Source: Neodiprion pinetum (Eukaryota; Arthropoda; Insecta; Hymenoptera; Diprionidae). From it: a stretch of DNA of 64,000 nt. Both the position numbers and the translations under genes were made by a program. The notes beneath the pieces are model-generated. The model ran no database searches and had not been told where the DNA came from. It was given only the letters and a program-made list of their open reading frames with translations. The stretch spans positions 3,080,501 through 3,144,500 of the forward strand of contig NC_060233.1 in the NCBI RefSeq assembly GCF_021155775.2. Direction: 5' to 3'. The first letter of the stretch is position 1. The number at the start of each line of letters is the position of its first letter. Shown here one piece after another: positions 13,421 through 26,515 of the stretch.

Positions 13421-13751
13421 TTAACGCTCGTGCAACGATGAATTGACGTTAAAGCCTAGTTTAACTAAAAAAGTAGAGTAAAATTCATAAAAAAGATTAC
13501 GAACGAAGTCTTTGTCTTCTCGGTACTATATTCAGTTTAAAATTTTAAAAAGTCATTACACGTCTTATATTATTGAACTACGTCGATCTAAGCTCGTCTC
13601 TCTCTCTCTCTTTCTCTCTCCTTCTCTGTCCCTTCTCCTATCTCAAATACAAATCGTCATAATCAAAACTGATTAACTAAAAACATAAACTGCACAAGGA
13701 AAGAGTTTATAATACATACGACAAGCGAAGAGAAAATGTACGACGACACGG

Positions 13752-13790
<39 letters not shown>

Positions 13791-14110
13791 TTTTTGCGAG
13801 ATGTGAAGAAACGGGAGAACAGAGAATGGAAGGAGGAACCCCGCGCGTGTATAGTCGTCTTTTAATTCCACTTGCTCCGGGGAATATTATTATACACATG
13901 GAGAATTCCTACCCCGCTTTCACCCTCCCCCCACCTCACTCTCTCCCTCCACCCCCAACTCCGGTCCAAATCTCATTTTTATTATTAATTTCACGTCAAA
14001 AGAAACTTGGCGTACAATCACATCGTCTTCCCCTTTCCGCCTCCCTCCCCACCCTCCCTCCTTTCCCCTCGCTCTTCGCGTCTTCAACAAAACCTCGGAG
14101 AATCCCGTAT

Positions 14111-14116
<6 letters not shown>

Positions 14117-14158
<42 letters not shown>
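14117..14158 (+). repeat. TA dinucleotide tract
   Basis: About 21 TA units following GTGTG. A similar long tract lies at 50824-50861. Confidence 0.95.
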
Positions 14159-14161
<3 letters not shown>

Positions 14162-16384
14162 GGTAGGTACATACATGCATACGTGAACGAATAAAATACG
14201 GATATAAACGTTCTTCGATGGTTTATAACTTAAGCTCGCAAGAAGCTTTTCTTTTTTCTATTTTTTTTTTCTTTTTTTTTTCTCTCCTTCTTCTTCTACT
14301 TCTTTTTTTCGAACAACCGTTAAGGGATGACAAGGAGAGAGAGAGAGAAAAGAAAACGACGAATTCATTTGGTACGCGTTATTATTAGGGTGTTTGAGCG
14401 AAGAGAAAAAAAATAACAATTCGCGATTTTTCACCGTAGCACGTCGTAAAAAGTTTGTTCGGGTCGAATGAAGGGATTTTTTTTTTTTTTTTTTCTTGCG
14501 AAAAGAAGGTGAGCGTTGCACGTTTTGCGGAAGATCGCGTTCTCATTTGATTTGTTACTTTCTTTTCAGTTTTTCATTCTTTTTATTTATTTATTTATTT
14601 TATTTGTTTTTTTTTTTTTTTTTGGTAATTTACGGAGAAACACGCCTTAGCACTTGTATTGTTACTTCTTTCCTGGCTTATTTATATTCAAATCACGGAT
14701 CACGATCGATAACGCAACAGTGTATCAGCCGAGAATCTTATTCGCCTGAATTAAGAATTCGTATTACATTATTGTTTAAACCATTTTACGAGATTGAATT
14801 AATAATGAAAAAGTCGTTAGATACGCCAACCGGAGATATTCGATATTAAAAGTTCGGTTCTTCTTTGCGACGTAAATTGACATTATGATTGATGCGAGGG
14901 ATAACAAAGATCTTTTATTCACGATAATTCATAAATTCAAAAAAACAAATTTATATACATATATATATATAAAAAAAAAAAGAGATAAATCAACTGAGCG
15001 CGATCTTCCAAATAACGTAAAACGCTCGTCTTTTCACCGAATATATATATATATATATATATATATTTTTTAACCTTAACAAACTTTTTACAGAGTGCCG
15101 CGTGGTGGATAATTACAAATTGTATTTGTTTGCAAAGAGTGAATTCGAAATTTGTCGATTTCGGAGAGGAAAACTAATTGTAAGATAATGACAAGCAAGA
15201 AGGCAAAAAAAAAAAAAATTTTAAATTCAATTTACAAGTCAATTTTTGCGTGAAATAACAATATAGAATAATATAGAAATAATTACAATTGTCAACTGTG
15301 GTTTTGTTATAATTGATATTTGAGTGGTCCTGGTAATATTTGATGTCAACAACCCTAAGAATAAGGGCAACTTTTTCGAAATTTACTCTAGTCATTTGTT
15401 TCATCGAAATTTTCATATATATGACTCAAGAAAGCAATATTCAGATAAAAAATTCGATCTTGTTTGATTTCTTTGTTTTTTAATGACTGAAATTTATCAA
15501 AAAAAAAATAAAATAAAGAAAAAAAAATTTCATCCCTCCCTTGCAATACTACTGTAACATAAAAACTAGAAACAATCTACTATAATCATGATTATGTTCG
15601 TAAATTCTACGTTCTAAAACACCGAATTTGATGGGAAAAATCGGGACAATAAAAAAAAAAAAATCTTTTTTTTTTTTCATAGAGCTTTGTTACATGCAAT
15701 AAAACGTAATAATACGTCTTACGTATCTTACGCGCTTTTAAACTGCCTGAACGAAGTCTTATCGCCTATCGCGTCTGCTTGTGTAAAGTTTATTGCAAGA
15801 TTGCTCCTTCAATGAAGCATTCAACAAGCTTATAATAACGAACAATACCTGCAACACTGTATGAATTATAATCGTTTGACAAACCCGTCAATTGAAAGAA
15901 TTGCATCCATTCTCAAACCACTCTCTTTTTCTCTCTCAATTCTAGATCGTACGTTCGACTAATTGATCGTAATTTCTTCGCCTAATTTCTAATAATATTC
16001 TAAATTTTCCATGCGGTTTTAAAACGTCACAAATAAACATTCGATCAATCAATCGATCAATCTCTCTCATTATTCAAGCGCGTTACGCTCTTTAAACCGA
16101 TTTGTCTATAAAATAATAATACGGATAACTGGATTGTCCCATTTTCTACATATACCGAGTATGCAAATTGGGACGATTAGAGGCGTGATCGAAATTCCGC
16201 TGCACCATTCATCTCGATCTCTCGTCCCGCGACACGCGACACAGAATCCCACGGGAGCTTTTCACCCCCTGCAATCGCCTTCGGGATATTTAACCCCCTG
16301 TATATACACTAGAAACGTCAATCCCTCGTACGGACAGGTCAAGATTTTTATTTTATTTTTTTTAATTTTTTCACCCTTCTAGAT

Positions 16385-16560
16385 AGCTCTAATAAATAAG
16401 ACAATGATAATAATCGACACTTTAATCACACAAGTTGGTATTTATTTTGCCTCGTTCATGGACGTAAAAAACAAAAACCGATTGTGAGGAAAAATAATCG
16501 ATCATACTCGGTTAATCGGGCAAAAAATAAACGATTTAATCGAAAATCGAGAAATAGAAA
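16385..16560 (-). repeat. dispersed repeat B, partial inverted copy
   Basis: On the minus strand this reads TTAAAGTGTCGATTATTATC, as in the copy at 28.2 kb. AATCGAT and TTAATCGG words follow. The homology is partial. Confidence 0.45.
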
Positions 16561-18662
16561 AGAAGCAGGTGAAAAAATGGGGGGGGGGCAAATTTTTTCT
16601 CGCAAATTCGAACACGCGACTTGCACTTTCGGACTTAAACTCGGTTCATCTGATATTGCATCCCTGCTGCAGGCAGTAAAAGAACTTCGTCGTAAAAATT
16701 TTAATTTGACAAAGAAAATCCGCCACCTTCGCAGTCATTTTACAAAGACTGCTTCGCTGAAGGTATCGCGAAATTAAATTCCTTCACTCTTGATCCGTAT
16801 TCCGCAGTTACCAAATAGCCTTTATAAATGTTACATTTTAAACGAGGAATTAAGTTGGTGGGATTTTTTTATTTTTTTTTTTTTTACCCAGTCTCGATTA
16901 CGGACTCTTTCTGCTTTAGATGCGACGCATTTTCTCTGTAACTCAGAAGTAATTATACGCGATCTCGATTTGATTTTGCGAAAATCGATTCGATCCTTCG
17001 CGCTTATAAAACTTACCGCTCGGTTGCGTAATAAATTCCAACCAACATGGGGAAATTCTAAATGAATTTGCACGCTGAAACTGAATTTTTTTTTTTTAAA
17101 AGATTTTCGCGTTGCATTTATAATCAGATATCGTGTAAAATTTTATAAATATATACATGTATTGCAAAAATATTGTGTTTGTTTGAGACGAATTGAATTT
17201 GTGGTAACTTTTATAACCTCATCTCTCAATTCTTTGCGTTTTATTGTATACGCGCTCGCGAATAATTATAAAATTTTAATTATTACCGATAATAATTTAT
17301 AATCTTGAAAGAATCGATTTCCTTGTCAAACTGCACAGCCTTTCTCAGGTCTGTATTTTTAATGCATGTCACCGACGCGGATGGCGGGAAAAAAAAAAAA
17401 AAAAGGGGGAAATGAGAGACGAAGACTGGAAAGGATGGGAAGGGGGATAAGAACAGAGAAGAAAACGAAGAGAGCGGTGATAAAAGTAACGGAAAAAAAG
17501 TAAATTAATCCCTGGAGCTTTCTTCGGGTGGAATAAATTCGTTATATTATTCAGTTCCCGGGGCTGCAAACGCTGCTACCTGTATATTATATATATATAT
17601 ATATATATGTGTATAGGTATACAGGTTCGCTTTCGGTCCACCACCCCCTCTTCCCTGAGGGAGGAGGGCGGTGAATTAAAGAAATTGAAAATAAACAATT
17701 TATTTTGACATCTGAGGAATATGGGATGCCGTCGCAGTTATGGGTAGACGTGCGCTTCCAGGGGTGAAAGGAAGCTTGCACAGGGAGCTTTATCGGATGC
17801 TCGAAACAGGCGTTCGGGTATCCCAAAGGGGACGGTACAGCTTTTTCTTGGAAATACACCGGAAAAATGAACTTTTTCGGGATACTTTTGATCGCCGTGA
17901 AAAGGAAAGGGTCTTCATCGACGATGATCGAGAAAACGACCGAACGAAAAATCTGAAACCGATGGGACTTGGAAGACGAATGAAAAAGTTTTTAAAGAAA
18001 AATTAGCAAGAAACATGTGTGAAGAAGAAAACATTTTTTGTCTTTTTTTTTTTTTTCAAAACGCTGTACGACAAATTCCCAATTTCTAAATCGTCCGATC
18101 GGTTTCGCATTTCCTTCAACGTTCTCTTTTCGAATTCTTCACTAGGGTAAAACTCGAAAGCTCGGAAACGAATCGCATTTTAATATACAACGCCCAACCG
18201 CGCCTGAATTTTTATTGGGACTCAAGGCTTCGCACCCTTACAGAGGTAAAAAAAAGATACACACCGGATGAAACCGTGCAGGAGCGTCATCGGGGCCGAC
18301 GCCCCAATATTTCGTTAATATTTTATCGCGTACCGGCCATCAAGCCTGACTCCCTTTTACCTTACATATTTATACCTACCCCGGCCCTTTTTCGAACGTC
18401 GACGAGGTGAAAGAGAAACGTAGATATCGCAGGTACGAGGTATATGTATACATATATACTCGGCTTTGTGACGGTGTCTTATTAACAATTTAACCCAGCC
18501 GAAACGAACAAAGAACCAAAAGACGCTGTGCGAGGAGAGAAGGACGACGAGTCGCAAGCTTCTGTTTGAGACGAAACTTGTAATACGACTGAATTTATCC
18601 GTCTTTCTCTTTCTATCGTTCGTCCCGTCCCAACTTTCTTCCTAATTCTGTTGTATATCTTA

Positions 18663-18722
18663 CTTCCTTCCTTCCTTCCTTCCTTACTTCCTTCCTTACT
18701 TCCTTCCTTCACTTACTTACTC
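18663..18722 (+). repeat. CTTC/CTTA tetranucleotide tract
   Basis: Tandem CTTC units are interspersed with CTTA over about 60 bp. Confidence 0.9.
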
Positions 18723-19580
18723 ACTTCCGCATTTCTGCTCCGCAGATCAAACTCAAAGCAAGAAACACGACGTGCAGACGACGCGCCGCGTCTCGAGTCT
18801 CACGGTTATCAACCCCTTCATAACATCCCTCGATTCAACTACGAGCTCCTTGAGCTTTGTTTTGAATTACTTATCAACTTCATGCCACCTGACGAATAAT
18901 AAACAACTCTCTGATAATACCGTAACATCTTCGGCGAGTAATCGCCTTCGCAATTATATCATAACGATGAGAGAAAACCTTGTATTATTCCACCAGGTCA
19001 TTCTATTCGCCAACGTACGATTTATTTCACGCTCAAAATCTCGATAAAGTCGATAAGAATTTCAGCGTAATAAAGGAAAAACGTCTAAAGATAGACGTAG
19101 GTTTGGAATATGATAAATCGTATTTGCATAAAATTGAAACATATTCTCCGACACGTATCGTATCACATATTGGGTATACACAGATTTTGCATCTGACAGG
19201 ATTGTTACCGGGCTGGTTGGACCGGTGACCATGTTCATATTATACGCACTGCAAAGGCAATATGTACCTATACGCTAGGATTTTATTGAGGATTGCACAT
19301 CTGCCGGGGTGGTCACAGAGATGGAGGAGGGTGGTTGCATTGTGTTGCACGAGGTACTCATCCGCGTCATTGGATCCGAACTGTGGACCCTCATCCCCCC
19401 CCCCCCCCCTCGCATCTCTCTTCATATCTCTCTCTCTCTTTTACTTTATTCAATTCGTACTTGTCATCCACCTCTGTTGTTAACATTCTATTTTTTCTTT
19501 ACGTGTTCATACTTGTGCAATTAGTTTCTTACTTGTGTCTCTGATTTTTTGTCCAAGCACTGGCATGGGCATAATAAACC

Positions 19581-19614
<34 letters not shown>

Positions 19615-19671
19615 GTCTATCTACCTACCTTTCTGTCTATCTATCAGTCTGCCTATCTATCTGTCTGCCTA

Positions 19672-19706
<35 letters not shown>

Positions 19707-19723
19707 ATCTGTCTATCCATCCA

Positions 19724-19766
<43 letters not shown>

Positions 19767-20114
19767 GCCTATCTATATATCTATCTATCTATCTGTCTAT
19801 CTATAATTATGTCTGTCCGTCTATCTGCCTATCTATCTACCTATCCGTCTGTCTATGTATCTAACTGTCTATCTAGCTATCTGTCTATCTATCGATCTAT
19901 CTATCCGTTGAATTTTAGTGACCCATTGATTGTAATCAATTCTTTTGTTTCACCGAGGAAGGTCGGTAATGAACTCAAAACAATTGATTATCTATCTATA
20001 TATCTGTCTATCTATCTATCTATCCGTCTGTCTATCTAATTATCTATATATCCATAAATCTGTCTATCAATATGTCTGTCTATCTATGTATCTATCTATC
20101 TATCTGACTGTCTG

Positions 20115-20146
<32 letters not shown>

Positions 20147-20147
20147 C
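19581..20147 (+). repeat. TCTA/TCTG tetranucleotide block
   Basis: There are almost 570 bp of TCTA, TCTG and variant tetramers in two blocks (19581-19906 and about 19988-20123). Between them is about 80 bp of unique sequence, and a TC tract closes the array. An AT run (19675-19703) is embedded. Open frames rich in Tyr-Leu-Ser-Ile are artefacts of the repeat. Confidence 0.95.
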
Positions 20148-20411
20148 CGTATGCCTAGGATGCGTAAGGTATAAGGTGTACGCAAAAGAAACGTTGATAC
20201 ATCCTTTGCAGTGTGAAACTATCGTCATAGCTGCCATACATGCGATACGTACGAAGCCGGCAATAAATCTGGCAAGCCTTCGCTATTGTGAGGATCAGAT
20301 TTATGAAGGAATTAATATTAGATCTAATAAAATATCACCGATATTGGATTTCGTCCCGGCGCAGTGGGGCTACCCTTCCTCCGTACGATACGTATACGTG
20401 TACCTATACTA

Positions 20412-20442
20412 CCTTCAACCTTCAACCTTCAACCTTCAACCC
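20412..20442 (+). repeat. CCTTCAA heptamer repeat
   Basis: Four and a half units of CCTTCAA in perfect tandem. Confidence 0.9.
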
Positions 20443-22832
20443 TCGCCGGATGTTCTCCTGACACACATTCTATATCCAACAACGACAATCCTCGATGTTT
20501 CCTTATCGCGTTTAATCAAAACGTTTCAGGTCTATTTCCTGTCTTAGATTAACATCCGGTGTTCGAATCTAGATAATGAAAGAAACTAGATTCATTAAAC
20601 ATATGATTTCTCGATTTTTTTTTTTTTTATGAAACGAATACTCTGTCATAACGAAAAATTGCCTCATCGTTTCAATTAGTAATTTCATTCAGTTGCTATA
20701 AATTGGGCACTACATATTTACCTCACACATATAATGCTAGGATTTTATTAACTAATTCCCTTACATATCTACTTGTTAAATTGATTTCGTCGAATGATAA
20801 GTCTTTACGAATCGAGAAGAACATGACGATAAAAAAAGAAAAGAGAAAGATTAACTTCGCGTCGTTTAACTCTTAAATTCACGCCGTTGAATTTTCGAAT
20901 TTCGAGTTCAGTATTCGTAATCACGACGTAAAGACAATCGTTCAGTTTCATTTCACAAATTTTTTTTTTTTTTCTAATCAATTGAAATTATTTTGTCGGG
21001 GTAATAATTAAATTCGATATACCTTTAATCAAATTTTGCATTTGTTAGTAAATTTGTCATCCTAATTTTTATATCAAAAGATTAAATTACTTTAGGTATA
21101 ACAGGGTTACTTTATATCATTTATTCTTAATTCGAATCGACTCGTCGGGGTTTTCCCTTGGCCGACAATTTTCGATCCATCTTTCGTACCTGCAATAAGC
21201 GAGACCACATCGGAGTGTAGCGATAAGGAAGAATAAATCGGGGGGGTGGGGGGGTGAGTGCAAAAGGGAGTATTTGATGCGACGCGAGTGGTTCGAACCG
21301 AGTCGTGAATACCTTTCGGGAGGTTTTTAAGTAATGAAAACGGCGCTGGTATACAGTTTAAGAAATTGACGGGGGCTTCTGCAGATTTGCGTGGTATGCC
21401 AGATGTGACGGGCGTATTTCGTTCCCTCCGAATCTACGGATCTAAAGAGGCAACGCCAACCCCGTTATATCGTACGCGATGCAGCAACCCGGTCCGAATA
21501 ATGTCATCCAAACAATATCCTCGAAACAGCAGTTATTTCAACGATATTACATTCCGAACACATGCGTGCACACGTGTTTGTCTATCACTCCCGATTGAAT
21601 TTGCAAGGATATTGCCATATGCAGCCGGTCTCAGTTCCTGAAACGATTCTGGTAAACGTATTCATATTTATGATGCTGCCTTTTTGTACAACACTTTTAG
21701 ACGACACCCGGATTGAGGGGAAAACGCATCGTAAAATTTCGTACGTTTTCAGAGCGAGTAAAAGTGAAAAATTTGCATAATTAAGCTCAGGGGGTGGGGG
21801 ACTAGAAAGGATGAAAATGTGTTAAAAATTCAATTCAACTTTATAAACTAGTTAAAATAAAATATGCGAATTCTTTTTTTATTTCTAAATGATTTGTCTG
21901 ATATTTTTTTCGATGAAAATCAGCGGTTTTTTAGTCGCACATAATTGTGTTTTTCTCTAAATAACGTTTTCTCATTAATTTTGCCACGACAACTCAAAAA
22001 CGCTCCAAGATACGACGTTGATTTCTGTTTTTCAAAAAAAGATATCAAACTTTCTCTACAAGGCGAACCAACGTCCGTGTCAAAAAATTAAATCTTTTAT
22101 TCCTGCGTCAATGAAACAAATATCGTCCATTTATCCAAGTTTTTCAAATTTTAGCCACCATTTTTTTGTAATTTCGAAGTTTTGCCAAGAAAATAAATTT
22201 CAAAATTCATCACAGACGATTTTGCCAGCGTTATTACTCGCTATCGTTATGGAAAATTTCTTTTACCCTACAGAAGACTATTTCATTAAAAATTTAATTA
22301 CACAAGAAGAATGTTGTAATAAAAAATGTTTTTCTTAACTTTAGTCGATTCAATATTCCATGAGGACTTTTTAAACTAAACACGGCAACTCGGGACGCCG
22401 CTACTCGTAATTCGAAAATTTACTTATCCTCTCTTTCTAATATGCCAATCATAGGTATCGCCGAATTTGCAACAGTGGTTTTCAAATTTCAGTCAGAGAA
22501 AATCCCGGAAATACATTCGACTATAACTAGTAAGTTGTCACCGTGGAGGTCTAACGCTCTGCCAATCGTTATTCATTCACCGATTCATATTAATACTTGT
22601 ATTTGAAAAAAAAATTTTCCACCAGGCTCTCTAGATTTTCCAAGGCATTGACGAGGGTTTGGTTGAGAAGGTGCCCTTTAAGGGTGCCGTCGGATGAATT
22701 TCCAGAAGCCGAATGCGGCTGAGCCGGGATTCAGGCCATATTGCTACCGATACGGGAGGCAGGAACTGGCACACGTTTTCCGTCATACGTTATAAGTACG
22801 TACGTGTGTATACACACACACACACACACACA

Positions 22833-22873
<41 letters not shown>

Positions 22874-24844
22874 GTATTATGCGGCTTGACGGCGATAAAT
22901 GTCGGCGGTGTGCCGGTTAAGATGAATATTCCTGACGGTTATACATTCCAAACTGTATTCATATTGTATACGCGTATATTCGCGAGATGAAATGTGGCTG
23001 CCTTACGTATACATATATATATATATATTGAAAGTCTCAATATTGGAGGTGAAAGGAATATTTTTACCCTAAACCTTAATTCTAGCGTTAACATAAACCG
23101 TAATCCCCATTTCCGTTCATTTCTTATTTCCTTTCTTGACGGAATTTTTACAAATTAAGATACGCAAGTGAAATTTTAGCCCTACGATTATACGTATATG
23201 CTGCAAAGTCGCTGGTTTTTTTTCTTTTTTTTTTTGTTTTTCTGTACACGGTTTTGAACAAGAAATGATGTACCATCACCGTGACGAAAAATAATTCAGG
23301 AAAAATCTTCGCTGTTTTCGAAATTGATATTTTTTGATACAAACAAGAGTGTCGGAAAATCCATGCGCGAAGTTGTTCGAAATAGTCGAAAGGAGATTTG
23401 AAACAATCTGAGGATTCTGATTGTAGTGAATTATTGTCTGGTTGACATTTGTGTAATTAAGGAGTTTACGTTTACGTTTTTAAATAAATTAAAACCACTA
23501 AAAAGCCGTTTTTCGTACTACCAAAGCTCTTCAATTTCATGTTTTATGACGTCTACGATCATGAAATATAATTCTAGAAGTAATGAAAGTAGCAGAAGTG
23601 AGACAGAAAAGTAAACAAACTTTCACAGTAATGTGGTTTGTATATTCGTGTACAATCATTTTCCGACATGGGACGTCACACTTCTTATCCAAAACCATGA
23701 AAAAGAAAAAATCATCGGCTTTCCAGCATATGTGTATGGTAGGGATAAAATTTGACTTGCGGGTCCCCTTAAAATTCAACAAAATCGTTGAATTCTCGCG
23801 TAAGTACGAAAAAACGAATAACAATTTTAATTGGCTGTTTCTTTTTTCCACTGTAAATTTTACAGATTATTGTTTTTAAAAGATAAAGTGCATCTGTGTT
23901 GCTTTCCGCAGTATCGTTAGCCTTGACTTAATAGACGGTGTGCACTTTATACGTAAACGGTGAAATAATACACGAGAAGAAACAAACGGAAACAAAAAAG
24001 CTGCAGAAGAGTGTTGCAGGTTTTTCAAAGTGAAAAGATGTAAGCAAATAAATCAAGGCGAAAAAGTAGAGGAGGTAGAAGGCGGTAGAAAAGACGTTAC
24101 GACAATATTTAAATCTCGGTTTTTCAAACGGAGAAAAAGATAAGGAGATATTTGGTTAAAATTATTCCGTTCTCAATTATTTGTTCATATTTTTTATTTA
24201 TTTTTTTTTCTATTTGTTTTTTCTTCTCTGAACGGTAAATCATAAACAATTGTATGTTTATGTTATACGTAGCAAGTGTAAACTCCTGCAGTTGGCCCGT
24301 TTGATAATTTACGCGTAGGGAGGCATGCATTCGGTGTTTTTCTTGGACAGTGAAAACATCGCACCGGAAAAACGTCTGTGCTTACACGATTAAAGGAGAA
24401 TGCATGGACCCACACTATGTCCTATAATATATAAGTAGAATACGAGAAGCGAGTGAAAGCGTAGAAAGTCTGTTTTGTATTTTTCCCCAACCTGTTGTAT
24501 TTCATAGACCGCGAATCGCTGCAAGAAAAGCACAAGTTTCTGCTGAGAAAAAAGAGAGAGAGAGAGAGAAAATAAGGGATAAAAAAGAGGGAAAAGTTGA
24601 TTGCGAAGTGGGAGATGAAAGATGAAAGGTGAAGGATACGGGGGGTGAGGGAATGGAGAGATCGGAGTAATAGATAACCAGACGAAAAATACCCCATGGC
24701 CCGCACTGCTTTATTCGCGAGAACGAAAATGGTACGCCTGTAACTTCGAGACGACGTCTCGTTACCTCTCTAATTGTCAGAAAAACGTCAACAGTTAATC
24801 GACGTCTTGAGGTCGTGAATTTTTTCTTACATCTTGAAAAATTT

Positions 24845-25120
24845 AGGGCCGTTCTAGAAATGCGAGAGCCGAGTTCTAGGGAATTTTTGTTTTTCCCTAA
24901 GTGAGATCAGGACAGAAAACGATCAGCTTCGAATCCCTTTATACGAAAACCCAAATGTTCTTTATAATTGTTCATTACTGAAAATCAATCACCGTTATTA
25001 AAATCAAGGACCGTTGTAGAAATACGAGAGCCGAGTTCTAGGGGATTTTTGCTTTTCCCCGAAAACAATCAGCTTCGAATCCCTTTATACAAATATCTAA
25101 AATGTTCTTTGTAATTTTTG
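24845..25120 (+). repeat. tandem duplication, unit about 162 bp
   Basis: GAGAGCCGAGTTCTAGG occurs at 24864 and 25026. Both copies continue to ATCAGCTTCGAATCCCTTTA and AATGTTCTTT. The second copy lacks about 20 bp after CTTTTCCC. Confidence 0.7.
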
Positions 25121-26046
25121 ATCACCGCGATATCGTCGAGTGAAAAATATATATATACAAGTAACATATATAGGAAAGTTCGCAACTGGGACGGAGATTT
25201 TTCACTCGTTTCAAGAAAGGGAAGAAAGAGATTACAAGGTAAATAAAGAAAGGAATCCTCTTGTGCATTGCGTGGATCAGCATCTGGATAACGTTTACGT
25301 TTAGAGAACCATACAGAGCGTAAGTGGGTTCATAGACGTATTTGTTTATTTTACGTTTTTACCCTCCTTCTTCCAACAGGGGGTTGAGAGGATAAAGAGA
25401 GGAGAACGACGATTCCGGGGGTGGAGTAAACAGCTCGTGAGTCGAGCAGCTCGCGTTATCTCATACAGCAGATGTGTTACGAGTCGCGCGTATAATATAA
25501 ACGTGCACCGGTGAACGAGGGTGTACAGTGTGGACCACATCCATGTTTTATGACCGGTCTAATGCATAATGCCGGATTATTTGTCTTATCTACCATGCAT
25601 CGCGCGTATGAATATTATACACAAGTTGTTACAGCATATACCATGGAACCGTAGTACCATGGAACGTCTCTCCAGCTACCCATAACAACTCGTCATCTGC
25701 CGCGTTCCATACGCAACACACACATACACGAGGCAAAAACAAGCCCCTGTTACACCGCATGTGCTTCGAGTACCACCATTGCACCATGAGAACGCTTTGG
25801 GATTATTTGTACACACCGTAGGAGTATTAATTCAGGCCACGTACGATCTGCGCTTCGTTTATTGACAGTTCTCCTTCTACGCGTACCTACTTTCGAAAGT
25901 ATCCAACCGTCCGCTGAACTCCGTCACTATTATCGACATTATTGCTTCTTTACCATCAATTGTTCACAACTCAAAAAGACGCCAGGTGCAGCACGGATAT
26001 CATCGAATCTACCGATGACTTTTATACATTCGTAACAAGTTCACAT

Positions 26047-26515
26047 GGTCTTCCAATTGAGACGCAGGACGTTGGGTTGGTTTATAAGCTTCTTTTAGTC
26101 CAAGTCAATGGTAGAGCTTGACTAAAATCCGATGTTTCTGACCATGTATACGACCGAGCTTCAGACATTTGACAAAACTTCCATCACTTTGCAGACCTTC
26201 GGAAGTTTCCTTCATTGCACTTCAGTGACTGGACTGTAAACGTCGTCCATAAAATGTACAGACCACATGTCAACGGTCGTGATGTTCCAATTGAGACGTA
26301 GGACGTTGGTTTGTTTTATAAGCTTCTTTTCGCCGAGTTCAATGGTAGAGCTTCACTAAAAATACGATGTTCCAGACCATGTACGACCGAGCTTTTGACA
26401 TTTGACAAAAATTCCATCACTTTGCAGACCTTCGGAAGTTTTTCTCATCGCACTTCACCGACTCGGTGTGTGAACGTCTTTTACAAAACGTGGAGTCCTA
26501 CACGTCAACAGTGCT
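26047..26515 (+). repeat. tandem duplication, unit 234 bp
   Basis: TTCCAATTGAGACG begins at 26051 and again at 26285. Both units continue through TATAAGCTTCTTTT, CAATGGTAGAGCTT, GACCATGTA-ACGACCGAGCTT and CACTTTGCAGACCTTCGGAA to GAACGTC/AAACGTC. The units differ by substitutions and small gaps, so the duplication is not recent. No frame spans both units. Confidence 0.75.

Larger units (their letters stand above)
11631..18659. other. non-coding (presumed intron 1, part 2)
   Basis: No exon is recognised. Contents: a CAG tract (11869-11900), an inverted copy of repeat C (about 12195-12310), an inverted copy of repeat D (about 13265-13420), CT and GA tracts (13595-13620, 13755-13786), TA tracts (14117-14158, 15040-15066, 17586-17608) and an inverted part copy of repeat B (about 16385-16560). 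Many poly-A and poly-T runs are present. Confidence 0.5.
18723..26045. other. non-coding (presumed intron 1, part 3)
   Basis: No exon is recognised. Besides the entries listed separately (tetranucleotide block, heptamer repeat, a tandem duplication near 24.9 kb), it holds CA and TA tracts at 22811-22864 and a TA run near 23009-23028. The frames near 21366-21641 and 22018-22338 have no recognisable domain or splice context. Confidence 0.45.

Noticed and set aside
19535..20547. Several long open frames rich in Tyr, Leu, Ser, Ile and Cys
   Set aside because: They follow from reading TCTA/TCTG tetramers, which have no stop in these frames. There is no start context and no domain.
21284..21305. 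GGTTCGAACC, resembling a tRNA T-arm
   Set aside because: There is no acceptor stem, D-arm or anticodon arm at the right distances on either strand.
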